Origin: Drechmeria coniospora
Taxonomy: Eukaryota > Ascomycota > Sordariomycetes > Hypocreales > Ophiocordycipitaceae
DNA length: 64,000 nucleotides
Reading direction: 5' to 3'
Assembly (NCBI RefSeq): GCF_001625195.1
Contig: NC_054389.1
Span: forward strand, 4,150,520-4,214,519
Shown here: piece by piece, positions 23,004 through 34,429 of the stretch
Position numbering within the stretch: the stretch's first letter is position 1
How the letters are laid out: each line of letters starts with the position of its first letter
Program-made: the position numbers and the translations under genes
The notes under the pieces: generated by a model
Told to the model about the DNA's origin: nothing
What the model saw: only the letters and a program-made list of their open reading frames with translations
Database searches by the model: none

Positions 23004-24476
23004 TCAGTAGGCGGCCAGAAGATTCCCCCAGCCTAGGTGCCAGACTTTGGCGGCTATCATGCAGGCTGCGGAACCGACATAGACGACGCCGGTGACGATG
23101 ATGAGCTGGGTGTAGGAGCCGTCGTTGGCCTCGACGATGCTGCCGCCGATGGGGATGCCGATGAGGCAGGCAAAGGAGACGACGGTGTAGGTCGTTGCGT
23201 AGTAGCGGCCGTAATTTTGCGTCTTGCACATGCGACCGATGCAGACGGGGGCGATGGCGATGCTCGTGCCGCTGCCGAAGCCGAAGAGGATGGAGAAGAT
23301 GACGATGCCGGCGGTGGTGTGGCCGAGCGGCAGCCAGACGCAGAGGCAGGCGACGAGGGAGAGGAGGACGGAGAAGACGCAGACGTTGAAGGGGCCGACG
23401 ACGTCGGCGTAGTAGCCGGGCAGGGCGCGGCCGACGACGGAGCCGGCGTTCATGATGGGCAGCAGGTGAAAGGCAAAGGTCTCGGTGAAGCCGTTGCGGA
23501 CGGCGTAGGTGGAGATGTAACCGAGCGGGATGAAGAGGGAGAACTCGAGGAGGAAGATGCCGAGGGTGGTGAGGGTGAAGGGGACCTGCTTGAAGATGCG
23601 AAAGTCGGGGTGGGCCGTCGCGTTTCGGGCCGGCGGCAGGCGGGAGCGGACGAGGAGGATGCCGACGAGGCCGCAGACGAGGCAGACGAGGGCGAGCACG
23701 CGCGTGGCCCAGGCGAAGCCGATGCGGTCGAAGAGGGCCGGGAGCATGAGGGGGAAGATGATGCCGCCGATGCCGCCGGCGGTCGAGGCCATGCCGGTGG
23801 CGAAGCCGCGCCGGCGACGGAACCAGTGACCGACGGCGGCGATGCAGGGGGTGAAGAGGAGGGAGGTGCCGAAGCCGCAGAGGACGCCGAAGGAGAGGAT
23901 GAACTGCCAGAGCTCTGCGGATGGGTCCGGAACGGTCAGCAGGGGCGCGAAGGGGGGGGGACGTGAGGTTCGGGGAGCGGCGAACGACGAACCGGTGCAG
24001 AAGCTGAGGCTCACGACGCCGACGACGGTGCTCGTGCAGCCGGCGACGACGAGCCAGCGCGGGCCGTACTTGTCAAAGACGGGCCCGATGTAGACGCCGC
24101 AGAAGAAGGCGAGGAATGTGTAGATGGAGAAGATCCAGCCGACGGTACCCTCGCTGTGACGGCGGAGCTGGTGCTGCAGCGTGTAGGCTTGGAGGACGCC
24201 GATGGAGTTCATGAGGCCCATGGACGACAGCATGGCGAACCAGGAGCCGAGGACGACGAGCCAGGCCTGGGCGCCGCCCTCGGGGTATGTCTCCTCGACC
24301 GATGCCGCCGTCGACGCCCGTGTCGCACGCTTCTCGAGGTCGCCATGCGGCTGCTGCGGTTGCTGCGGCTCCCGGTCATTGTCGCTGCCGTCGTCGTCGG
24401 TGGAGGGTCCCTCCTCATCGCCGGTCAGCGGCGGCTCCTCGTGGATCGCTCGCGAGTTGACCTGGTAGACGTCCAT
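23004..24476 (-). CDS. MFS monocarboxylate-type (MCT/SLC16-like) transporter
   Basis: Plasma-membrane permease of the fungal monocarboxylate-porter group; substrate unknown. Exons 24476-23993 and 23914-23004 give 464 residues. The N-terminus (about 1-60) is acidic and Gln/Asp-rich and cytosolic; family text starts at EGGAQAWLVVLGSWFAMLSS, then NSIGVLQAYTLQHQL, WIFSIYTFLAFFCGVYIGPVFDKYGPR, the loop FRRRRGFATGMASTAGGIGG, and HLLPIMNAGSVVGRALPGYYAD. About twelve membrane segments are seen. The 78-nt intron (GTTCGT to CCGCAG, branch GCTGACC) is placed because splicing restores SFCTELWQFILSFGV, the usual family sequence; unspliced, the frame stays open with 26 extra residues in a loop. A polypurine repeat lies just upstream of the start. 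Confidence 0.88.
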   Translation of the reverse strand: MDVYQVNSRAIHEEPPLTGDEEGPSTDDDGSDNDREPQQPQQPHGDLEKRATRASTAASVEETYPEGGAQAWLVVLGSWFAMLSSMGLMNSIGVLQAYTLQHQLRRHSEGTVGWIFSIYTFLAFFCGVYIGPVFDKYGPRWLVVAGCTSTVVGVVSLSFCTGSSFAAPRTSRPPPFAPLLTVPDPSAELWQFILSFGVLCGFGTSLLFTPCIAAVGHWFRRRRGFATGMASTAGGIGGIIFPLMLPALFDRIGFAWATRVLALVCLVCGLVGILLVRSRLPPARNATAHPDFRIFKQVPFTLTTLGIFLLEFSLFIPLGYISTYAVRNGFTETFAFHLLPIMNAGSVVGRALPGYYADVVGPFNVCVFSVLLSLVACLCVWLPLGHTTAGIVIFSILFGFGSGTSIAIAPVCIGRMCKTQNYGRYYATTYTVVSFACLIGIPIGGSIVEANDGSYTQLIIVTGVVYVGSAACMIAAKVWHLGWGNLLAAY

Positions 24477-24552
24477 GGCGTCAGGGAGATGAGAGGGGGT
24501 GGGGGGGCGGAGAGCGTCGGAGCAACTTTCGTTTTCCCTTCACATCCAAGGG

Positions 24553-24722
24553 GGAGAGGAGGAGAAGGGAAAGGGGAGGGGGAGGGAGAAGGAAGAGAAG
24601 GGGAGGGAGAAGGGGAAGGAGAAGGGGAGGAAGAAGGGGAAGGAGAAGGGGAAGGAGAAGGGGAAGGAGAAGGGGAAGGAGAAGGGGAAGGAGAAGGGGA
24701 AGGAGAAGGGGAGGGGGAAGAG
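24553..24722. repeat. Polypurine minisatellite, 12-bp unit GGGGAAGGAGAA
   Basis: About 170 nt of nearly pure purine on the plus strand, made of GGGGAAGGAGAA units, most regular from about 24640 to 24715 and degenerate to the left. Viewed from the MFS gene it is a polypyrimidine tract in its promoter or leader, beginning about 80 nt upstream of the start codon. Confidence 0.92.
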
Positions 24723-25059
24723 GGTGTCACGACTCGCTTTATTTACGAGGCCAAGTCGCGATGCCGGCTCAACAGGCAACCGGGCAGCTCGCTCCTAGCT
24801 GCGCAACGTATAAAGGTAGCGGGTGCGAGCAGGAGAGGTAGTTGTACAGTATTGACGGAATCGTACTCGTGCCCCGAATCGCCTCGAACCACTCGGTGCT
24901 ATGAATCGTCCTCGCACTCGTCCAGAGGCAAATGCATGTACCTCGCAAGATAGTAATAAGAGCTCGAGGGAAAATATTGGAAAAATGTCTGCACCACCCA
25001 CAACACTAAGTAGTAGTAGCCCGCTCCGTGTACCCGTAGCAGCAGTGCCGTACGATTAT

Positions 25060-27090
25060 ACTACATGTACTCCGTAAGTACGCATGGTATTCAGGCATGT
25101 CCCCGTCGCGGTGGGTATCGAAGAGTGGACACTGAGCGGGGATCGCGTGACGAACAACAAGGTGCCTGCCGATGGGTATCGAGTTCCTGACTTTCCTCCG
25201 GCGCCCTCCGGAGTCCGTCGTCGGTGATTCGTCTGCGGCAGCGGCGCCGGACAGGTCCGCTAAAGGCACGCCATGGGTGGCCCCCCGCCGCCACCCCAAT
25301 ACAATTATACGTACAGTATTACTCCGTACTTGTACTTGAGTATACTCCGCACTCGTACTCCGTACAATTATTACAACTAATTACATGTACATGTACTCCG
25401 TACTCCGTACACACACCAAGGACGGAGCACACTACGGTAGGTGTACTTATATGTATACTTTTAAGTGAGAGGAGGTGTACTATACATAAGTATGTTACTA
25501 GTAAGTACCTGGTAGTTAAACAATGGCGATCGCCGCCAGCCGTGTTTCGGGAGATGGAAGGAGGCGGACAAAGGCCGATGGAGGAGAGCAGCAGACCTAA
25601 AAATAAGCAATGAGTCATGGTCGGAGGGATGGATGATGTGGGAATCGAAACCGTCGGTCGACGATGCGACGATGCACGAGCTGTTCGATCTCATACACCT
25701 GCATGCACTCGACTGTACTTACATCTGTCCGTACTCTGTGCTCCGTACTTTGCATCGTACAACCACTCCGTACTCGTAAGTATTTGCGTGGAGGTTGCAT
25801 TAGCATGTACTGTACAACTACAAGAATGTTCTCAGTACAGCAGAGTATGGGAGCACTATTCGTACATGTACACACTACCAGTACCTACATGTACAACTAA
25901 TACGGTGCATGTGGCCCGACTACCACTGGTGTACTTGGTACTCTCAGGGTACTCCATCCTCCCAGTACTGATGTAACTGCTCTGTCAGTACTCAGCAAGC
26001 ATGCTCGTCATCGTACAGGCCGGCCCATGTGCCAATGCCACTAATTACTACCAGGTACCTGCAAATACTGACTGGTACTACAAGTACTTAGGTGTAGAAG
26101 TACTCCGTAGTTGTAGGTACCTAGTACCTGGTACGTTGTACGTACAGTAGCACTACAGCATTGCACACCGAGGTGGACGCTCCTAGAATACTTGTACAAC
26201 GTACCTTCTCGTGCCGCAGTCGACCTACTTACTGTATAGGCGGCGAATGGCCATCTCCAACAAGTCAGAAATGAAGTTGCATCTGCCCCGTTACGTACTC
26301 GCGTGCTCGGCCTTTCACCACATGCGATGGAGAGGTTTCGCATGGCGATGCCGAGCGTCGGAACTTGGCGCCGCGTCGGACCGCACATCCGCCAGGGGGG
26401 GGGGGTGGCGGGCAACGCTCGGCATTAGGATTCGCCGACACCCTCGAGCCGTGAGCAAAACTGATGGGCACGGGCGTCCCCTTCCGTGTCATCAAATCCG
26501 CGAGCGGATCGCCCCTGGGTTTCTTGTAGTGATGGAGTAAGTACTTGTAGTACATGTCATCCTGCAAGTACTTACTGTACTCCGTACACCTAAGTACACT
26601 CCGCACTCTTTGTGCTTTTTCTCGTGCGACGGATGCATCCGACGACGTACGACTACTCCGTATGGCTCGACAAATTAAGCACACCCAGGTAAGTACATTC
26701 ACAGAGCACTTGTCCTGGTCGTTCGTATAGGACATGTTCTCGGTGCCACAAGTATAAGTACAGTACACTTGCACTTGCTCAAGTACACAACTATGTGTAC
26801 TTGTATGGCGGGGTGGCAAAAGTGTCGATTCCTTTGTGGTGGTAGCGGTACCAAAATTGAATCGTCACTTTTTCCTAGTGATGACTGTAGGTGTGCAGTA
26901 ATAGTAGGTGCACAACACTGGGTCATTGAGGTGCTAGGCAATCAAGAACAAGTACTAGGTAAGTGCGGAGTACAAATCAATGAATTAAATATGCTGCACA
27001 CCTACTCCTTGTACGGAAAAGGTCGTTCAGACGATACCGCAAGTACGTACTACAGTAGGTACGGAGTACGGGTACTGCAGGCAAGGAATT
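25060..27090. repeat. GTAC-rich intergenic island C
   Basis: The largest island. TACTCCGTAC or its complement recurs, for example at 25066-25080, 25318-25330, 25355-25365, 25392-25410, 25735-25750, 26100-26106, 26578-26588, 27058-27070, with CACCTAAGTAC, ACTTGTAC, ACCTAGTACCTGG and similar words between. It is thinner at 25540-25700 and 26230-26520. No coding frame is supported. A G11 run lies at 26395-26405. Confidence 0.85.
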
Positions 27091-27492
27091 ACAGTAGGCA
27101 CCCCAATCCTGCCTACCCTGTACCTCGTTCTGTCTAACTGCCCTCCCGGAGCGATGCGGCGACCTGGTCTTGAAATCGTTCCATTCCACGCAGTCGAGCC
27201 CATTTCTCCCCCATATCAGAATGGGATCACCGCCGGCGTTTCGAAAGTAGGCCGACGGCCTGGGGAGGTGGCAGTTGCATTCGGTCAAAAGAGGACATTT
27301 GGTTGACGTGCTTCACGTATCCCACAGTGCAAACGGTAACGGCAGTCACCTCTGCCTACTGGACTTGGGGGTGGACCAACCGTCCTGCTGGTCCAGGGTG
27401 TATTTGTATATCTGATATGCGCAGAGAATGACCTGCTCGCCGAGACGCTGAATCATGCCGACCGGCACCGAACTGCGCGGCCCAGCCGTCCC

Positions 27493-28396
27493 TCAGCCTT
27501 CGTCGGCCGCGTCCTCGACGGTGGCGACGCGTGACGCGTTCGGACCTGCGCCTGCGTCATCGCCCTCCTCCGTCGGCCGCTCCGTTGCCTCCTCCGTCGC
27601 CGCCGAGTTCAGGTACCCTTCTCGCTCCAGCTGGTCCGCCTCTTCCGGCTCCATCAGGCCACCCTGCCCGCGGCCCTTCATCATCTTGACCTGCACGGCG
27701 GCCGGCACGAATGCGGCGACGGCCTCTTGCCGTAGGTCGCGCATCACCGGCTTGGCCTCGTACACCGTCTTGGACTCGACCGCAGGCACATTCGCCGCCC
27801 CACCCTTGTTGTTGCCTGCTTGCTCCCTCCCGAGCCGACCGTCCCCCCTCTCGGCCATCTCGGCCTGTCGTCGTGCCCGTCGCTTCGCGTACCATTGGTC
27901 GAGGACATCCTTGGGGATCGGCGGTGGCGTGTCGCGTGGCATCGGAATCGCCCGCACATCCTCGGTCACCTCCTCGTCGCTGCTGGACCCGTCCCGGGAG
28001 CCGCGCCTGCGCTTCCCCAGCACGCCCCTATCCGCCGAGCCCTCCCGCCTCCGGCTGAAGGTGGGCGCACTGTCGCCTGCCGCCTCCCGCGCCTTTTGCA
28101 CCGCCGCGAGTTCCTTTTCGAGCCCTGCCAGCACCTGCTCCTCGTTTCGCGTAAGCTTTCCGCCGTTGGACGACGCCGCCTTGAGGTCGTCGATGTGCTT
28201 CTGAATCCGATCCGGGTTCTTGCGAGCCAGCCGCTCATTCCGCCGCTCCTGGTTTTCCGCCTTGCCTTGAGGAGAACAGGGTGAGCCATCGGCGCCAAGC
28301 GCGCGTGAGGAGGGCTGACAAACCTTTCCTGATCGCCTTGGCCTTGTCGGCCTTGCGCTGTGCCTGGACCGGGTTGTAGTTTTTTTCCTTCGGCAT
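27493..28396 (-). CDS. WBP11-type splicing-associated protein
   Basis: Nuclear protein of the WW-domain-binding-protein-11 family, linked to pre-mRNA splicing. Exons 28396-28324 and 28265-27493 (58-nt GT-AG intron) give 281 residues. The family N-terminus is unmistakable: MPKEKNYNPVQAQRKADKAK, then across the splice site AIRKGKAENQERRNERLARK, NPDRIQKHIDDLKA, and GKLTRNEEQVLAGLEKELA (about residues 1-85). The remainder is charged and of low complexity, with PMPRDTPPPIPKDVLDQWYA (about 140-160) and a short C-terminal acidic tail. An in-frame ATG 81 nt further upstream exists (28477) but the family start is MPKEK. In animals the proline motifs bind WW domains; only one such patch, PRDTPPPIP, is seen here. 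Confidence 0.86.
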
Positions 28397-29299
28397 CTTG
28401 GCTGTCGACGATCGGATGGTGATCGCTTGCGGATTATACCCTTGGACGGCTAGCCTGCGGCTTTGTGCGGCGGCCAACTTGTCACGTATTGGTGTCGTCG
28501 GTGCAGTTGCCGTTCGATGCCGTCACCTTGCTCGCAACATCTTGCGGGTTGTTGAACGGTAGTGCCGAGCTGGCCTAAATTGGCAGGCGGTGACGCCAAC
28601 CACCGACGAATCATGCGCCGCCCTGTAACCACCACCGAGAGCAGCAGCTGGGGGCGGCTGCCATCGATCAAACTCAGAGCGACCACGATTTCGACGGCAC
28701 AAAGTAAATATGCCAGATGAGCCTATATACTTTTTGCATGCAGCTGAATACCGAGATTTTGCAGCTCCGACGGCGTTGTCTGCTGGAGCGTACTACCATC
28801 GACGCCTTGAGGGTTCATCGTCTCGCCTTGGCTCATATCCTCCTGCGCGCTCTTTCGTGCTGATGACAGCGCACCCGGATCTCTCCGAGGGTGCATTCGG
28901 AAAGTGCTACACGGCTCTGCTTCGATCATAACCGTGAATTCATGATTAGAATCCCGGTCTGTCAAGGAACGCCGCATTTGCTCGCCTGCCGGAATGAGTC
29001 TGCAGCACGAAATGCGACTCGGCTGCTGAGAGCAGATAATCTCCAAAGGAAGGAGGCGTTCCTCACGACTCGCCATCTCTTCTGCCAGTGCGATGAGATC
29101 GACGGCCATTAGGCTTCCATTTGGCCCCCAAATCGGCCTCCGTTGAAATGAACAACAATGCATGACCCTCGTGCTCCCGGAGACCCCCCCCTGGAACGCA
29201 GGTCCAGAGAAGGTCCCTCGCGTGGCCTTTTAAATAACTTCAAACGGAACCATGGAACGATTCTCTCCTCTTGAGTAGTCGTGAAGGCCTGGTTGGTGT

Positions 29300-29670
29300 G
29301 GCCCACGCGACGTTTGTGAAATGTGCTCAGGTGCGGCCTGGCAAGCGGCATCGACGAACAATACGGCTTCGTGCGGCATACCCTACGCGGCGTCGACGGA
29401 CCATGCCAACTCTGGCGAGGTATGGCCGACGGATGTCGAGCACATGCGATGTAGCTGGACACTACATTTCGGTGTGGTATACCCCACGCGATGTCGACGG
29501 ACATACGCCGGCCTGACGAGTCCCATGCGACGTCGCCGGACTACACTTTTGCAAATGTAGCATGCCTCATGCGGTATCGAAGAGCTGCTTTACTCGCCAT
29601 GGTCCGCCCCATGCAAAGTTGCTGGTTTGGACGACATTTTGGAATGACGCATTATGCCTCGACGGACACA
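29300..29670. repeat. Degenerate tandem array, about 42-bp spacing
   Basis: A core close to CCCACGCGACGTCGACGGAC recurs in decayed form at about 29301, 29344, 29386, 29445, 29486, 29524, 29568 and 29607, spaced 38-59 bp. The copies differ by several substitutions, so the array is old. In translation it gives repeating YPTRRRRT-like words in one frame, which may be fortuitous or a relic of a repetitive protein. Confidence 0.6.
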
Positions 29671-30799
29671 CTGCGGCCAGGTGTGCGCCAATCGACATCG
29701 GCGTGAGCATGTCTGTCATACAGAGTTCGAGATGGAGCTGAGAACGCAGTCGTGTGGATTGAAGACGCAGCGAGCAATATGGAACGAAGAGCCTGGTATC
29801 AGCGGCGAAGGTGTATGGCATCCACACCAACTCAGGCGAATATTTGAGTGGGTGCCGTTTGCGACGCGGTGGTGGTGAAGGCGAAGCCAAGCCATCACGA
29901 GCCTGATGCCGACATTGCCCTTGACCTCGGGCCACGTCATGATTGATTCTGCCATCAGCGTGGCCGTGACCGCAAGGTGCGGCAGATTAAGGCGCAGCAG
30001 TTTGGGGGAAGGGGGCATGGATGCAACTACAGCCAACCTGGTGTGTTCATTCCATGTTTCCTGGCCGCGTTGGCAAGGTTCACGATTCGACAATGATCAT
30101 CCTATGCCGGATGCACTCGTTGGTGCAAGGAGCAGCTGGTCAACCAGACGTCAAGGGTGTCGTTGAACGAGGAGCCGTCTCCGTTCACTCGTGCACGGCT
30201 TGTGCAGGCCGACGGACGTCAGCAGATTCGATACTGCTGCGCCCTTTTCGCCATTCGAGGACGATGGCAACGTATATGCCGATGCATTCGCACATGTACA
30301 TGGATGCGTGAATGCGAATTCCCATGCACATGAGGCACGCATGGTGGATGTGCGTTTCTGCCGGCACTCTACTGTGTGTTACGTATGGCTCACTCTTCCG
30401 AGCAGGTGTGCGTGAGGCACGGCAAGGGCTAGTCGGTCTTTTAGACCTAGGGAGCAACGGCGCCGAGGGCGAGAGCTGGCGCACTCGAAATCCATCGGTA
30501 TGGTGTGTCAACCGATGATGGGCCCGGCAAGGGCGGGATATCCAGGATGAGGAAGCCAACCGGGCCGCCGAGGCAAGAAGGTGTGGTGGTATCGATCCGG
30601 GCCACGGACGAACCGCACACGTCGTAAGCAGGGACAGTCTGGCAGGTTGTTTTGGCTCGCGGGCAAGGCAAGCTGAGGGTGGACGTGATTTGCGTCGCGC
30701 ACGAGAGGTTGAAAATGCGGCCGAAGATTGGAAGGGTGACGAGAACGGAGAAGGCGAATCAAACTGGTGCGGAGCCGGGAACGAATGTGATTCTCGAGC

Positions 30800-31640
30800 A
30801 TTAATACTACAAGTACTGTACTGTACAGTACTGTACTTACTTGCATGACACCCACCTACTGCACGGGTATAGTAATACAGGCTCGCCCTTGTACTTACGC
30901 CTTCGAGTACGGAGCAATATTACAGAGTACTCATTTGTGTACTTACTTTAGTACCTAATACTTACACCCACAGTACAGTACATGTGGAGAGGTATGTGCC
31001 AACTAACCTACACCCACTGTAGTACAGTTGGCAAGTACTACTTGTACTGTATAGAAGACTTATAGTACTTACTAGGTACTTATATTTGTCATGTTCATGT
31101 AAGTAAGTAGGTCCGCCTACACGTGCTGTCCTTCTTGCTCTCCATTCCATCGCCAAGATGCCAATCCTGCGCTGTACGAGCTGCGGAAGTGGGGGTGGGG
31201 GAGACTGCCAGGGTCCTGCTAGGGTACTTGCAGGGGTGCCATGCAGGCAACCGCTGGCGGGAATGTCTCGGAGCCGGTGGCATGCTACTGTACGGAGCAC
31301 ATGTGCCAGTGCATACAGGTACTTGCAAGTACACTACAAGTACCTACATGTGCTTTCTAGGTGATCAAGCACAGCTTCAAGGGACACCTACTGTAGACAC
31401 CTATTGTAGACACCTACGGAGTACTGTAGACACCTATCGTAGACACCTATTGTAGACACGTACTTAGTACCCAGCACTTACTGTAATTACACCTACCTAC
31501 GGTAGGTAGGTAGTACGGAGCTCACCAGTACTCACTAGTACTTACATTACACCTGCACTCGCGCATACTTACTGTACTTAAGTATACATACTTGCGTTGT
31601 ACAGACTTATACTCGCACGGGTACCATGAACTTCCGGCGC
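30800..31640. repeat. GTAC-rich intergenic island D
   Basis: Dense in GTAC words (TACTGTACTGTACAGTACTG at 30814-30833, GAGTACTC, AAGTACTTAC, TACGGAGTAC). It contains the 13-bp tandem repeat and short inverted repeats such as CCTACCTACGGTAGGTAGG near 31492-31510. Confidence 0.8.
31385..31456. repeat. Five 13-bp tandem units, the third split by a 7-nt GTAC-motif unit
   Basis: Units CACCTATTGTAGA (C/T variants) at 31385-31397, 31398-31410, 31411-31430, 31431-31443 and 31444-31456. Four are exactly 13 bp. The third is 20 bp because CACCTAC is followed by an extra GGAGTAC before TGTAGA, so the insert is flanked by TAC on both sides. Confidence 0.95.
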
Positions 31641-32459
31641 TGCACGCACTCCGGAACATGTGCATGGGTAACAGCTGCTCTGTACTGCCCTCCCTCTGCT
31701 GTGTGACGCTGTGTGACTGTGACTGGGTATTAACGAGTAGCATTCATTCTGGGAATGCCGTTCTGGCCTTCCGCTTGCCGCTTGCCGCTCACCCACCTCC
31801 GCTCGCCGGAAAGAGAGGCGACGGATATCTTGTACGGGCTCGCCTCCACCATCACCTTCTCTGCTTGCTGTCCCCCATTCCTTTGCCCGCCCCTCTCCGC
31901 TTGCTTACTCCCTCGGCCAGCGGCCCATCAAGGAAGGGGAGAACAGTCATCAGATATCACCACGTCTCGCGTTGCGATGCTGGGGTCGAGCCAATGAGGC
32001 GGCCGAGCCCGCCCCCCCCCCCCCCCCCCCTCCAGCGCAGTTGATGTTACGTCCCCATGGCGTTTTGTGTTGGTGGCAGCGGCAGGCAGCGGACGACGAA
32101 CTGACTGCAGGCAACGGGCCAATGCTCGAGGCTAATCCCCATGCCGTGCGTTCATCCAAGTCATTGTACGATACCGACCAAGGATCGATCCATGCACGAG
32201 CACGAAACAAAAGTCATTGTACGAACGTTCCATACGGGGAACCCATTCGTCCACCGGAGACAAAAATCGGGGCATCGCCGTGGCCATAGCTGCGACTGGT
32301 CCATGCGCGAAAGCTGAGGAGGAGGATGGGATTCGAAGCCTAGCTGTAGCCGTCATTCGCTCGTCAGCAATAATTCCTTTGTACTCCGGCCCGAGATGGA
32401 TGGTCGGTCCGTCCATGTTTCCCGCCGCTGCATCGTGTCGTCGCTGCACGAGGAACACA

Positions 32460-33120
32460 TGCGTGTGTACTCACTTGGTGCTGCTGTACGGAAGAGCCAG
32501 GGCCCATGCGATGCACGGGCATCGACCGAGGGCATCGTCAGCCATCTGTCCGTCCGTCTGCCCGCTCGTCCGTCCGCCCGCTCGTCCGTCCGTCAACCCA
32601 AGCATGCATGCAGGTGGAATACATGCACACAGAGCAGTATGCAGGTGCACTTACTTACATTGCAAGGGCTTTGCTCCGCAAGTACTTACAGTACACCCAA
32701 GGACAAGTAAGTATGTCCTGTTTGCGGGGTTTGACAGCCTGAGGCATGCATGCATCTATTCATTGCCTACTCTGCCTTTGCCAAGAGCTGGCAAGAAGGA
32801 ACGAATGCACCTACCACTTGGTGACCAGTGATGGTGGCATAACTCTCGTCGTCGTAGTCGTAGAAACGTAATAGGCACTTGTCCTTGCCACTAAAGTATT
32901 AGCACGGACATGACTACAAACTACTAGTAATAATGTTTAAGTGCTTGTGTTAGTACGGAGTAGTGCAAGGCGAAATGCAGCAACGGAGCGTTGGAAGTTG
33001 CTGGTGCCATGCAAAGTACTTGTTGCGTTGTCCAGAGTAATTACCAGTAATAATACTTACACCTAATACCTGTACGGAGTACTAGTACAAGTACATACAG
33101 TACGAAGGTGTACTTCTGGG
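32460..33120. repeat. GTAC-rich island E with GTCCGTCCGCCC-type repeats
   Basis: A thinner island: AAGTACTTACAGTACACC (32680), AGTACGGAGTAG (32950), ACTTACACC and TGTACGGAGTACTAG (33070). At 32545-32600 lies a short tandem of CCGCTCGTCCGTCCG units. No gene is seen. Confidence 0.7.
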
Positions 33121-33665
33121 TACAGCACCGATCAATACCGAAGTCGCTACCACATCCAAGACACTACGAATGTTGGTACCCGGAACCTTGATTGGTCCCT
33201 CGCTGACTCTGTAGACCACAACTTGCTGGTGCTCAACAAAGTACCCGCTACAAGCCACCGTCGTCGTCAAAGCCAAGTCTCTCCATTCCTTCGCTCATCC
33301 GTCAGCGAGAGCGACTCCCAAGCTTGGTATGCAATCGCAACCAAGCAGTGCGTCAGTCCATCCATCATCTTCATCATCGCTCATCCATCATCCGTCATCC
33401 GACCATGAGGTGGCCATATCGGACGCGGACCGCACTGTTTTGCTGCAGCAGAATCGGCACGAGGCCAAGGCCAACCAAGGTTCGCGCGGCCGCGTATTGT
33501 CGCCTCTCCTCTGGAGTTGCACTTGCCGTTTCGCTCCGTCGTCCCCTCCTCGCCTCGTCTTGTCCTCCTGTCCCGTCCTCTCGTCACCCCCCTCCCATTT
33601 CTCCTCTGACATATCAGAGTGCGCATTTGTATCCCGTTACCAATGAACAACCACCAACGGCTCGT

Positions 33666-33666
<1 letters not shown>

Positions 33667-33694
<28 letters not shown>
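33667..33694. repeat. TGCC microsatellite, seven units
   Basis: Seven perfect TGCC units in a pyrimidine-rich intergenic stretch upstream of areA. Confidence 0.9.
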
Positions 33695-33696
<2 letters not shown>

Positions 33697-34423
33697 CTGG
33701 ATGACTTCTTCTGGAGACGCCGTCGCACGCCCGCACGGCAAGGAGCGCTTCCTGCCTTGACGCCACCGCCGGCTGCAAGCAAACAAGGCCAAAGTTCACC
33801 GGTTTCGGGCTCGGCCCCTGCACTGCACCCTCCACTCTGGGCCGCGACTCGATTCCGAGCACATCGACCTTGTTGAGCACACCACCACGACCACCACCCG
33901 CCTGCTTTGCTTGTGACACTGATCCACTTCACCCACCACGTCACCCACCCACATGCGGACGGCCGCTCGCCAACAAGCCGCTAGTAAGCCGCCCTGGACT
34001 GGGGTTCGTTCACGGTTCGTCTCAGCCTCGTGCTGCCGTTTGCTTCGGACGCCACCACCCTCTGCGTCTGCCATTTCCAAGCAACCGTCGGCCTGGCCTT
34101 GACCCAACCGGACTGGCTTCAGCGTCCGTGCTAGGGCCGGCGGCCAGCTTCAAGCAGTCTTCCCCCGCAGTCGTTGAAGCACATGTCAGCCGGTGCAGGC
34201 TCGGTCGCCCAAGCAGCAAGGGAGGCATCGGACTGGTCCCGACGCCCAGCCAAAATCGCGCCAGCTTCCTTGCACCCTCTGGCTCCCCAGCCCAGCCCTT
34301 GAATCGCTCGCTGTCGCATCGCAAAGTCGCAGTGGCAACGGCCGTGGATGGAGCCCACTTTGTCGACTTCCCCTTCCGCCCCCCCGGCATTACATCTCTG
34401 GTATATCCCGACTATACATCCCT

Positions 34424-34429
34424 GATAAG
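34424..34429 (+). promoter_or_regulatory. GATAAG site upstream of areA
   Basis: GATAAG is the consensus bound by AreA/NIT2 GATA factors. It lies about 900 nt upstream of the areA start and could serve autoregulation. A single hexamer is weak evidence. Confidence 0.3.

Larger units (their letters stand above)
24477..27492. other. Intergenic interval with polypurine repeat and GTAC island C
   Basis: No gene is supported over 3 kb. It contains the promoter of the MFS gene with a long polypurine tract (24553-24722) and a large GTAC-rich island (25060-27090). From 27100 to 27492 the sequence is ordinary and includes the 3' end of the WBP11-like gene. Confidence 0.6.

Noticed and set aside
23037..23966. 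309-codon plus-strand frame, Asp/Glu/Gly-rich, over the MFS gene
   Set aside because: Antisense of hydrophobic codons gives acidic low-complexity text; no start context or domain.
24625..24720. Lys/Glu-rich protein encoded by the polypurine repeat
   Set aside because: GGGGAAGGAGAA repeats are open in all frames by composition; it lies in a promoter region.
29300..29670. CRISPR-like array
   Set aside because: The copies are too diverged and unevenly spaced, without unique spacers, and the genome is fungal.
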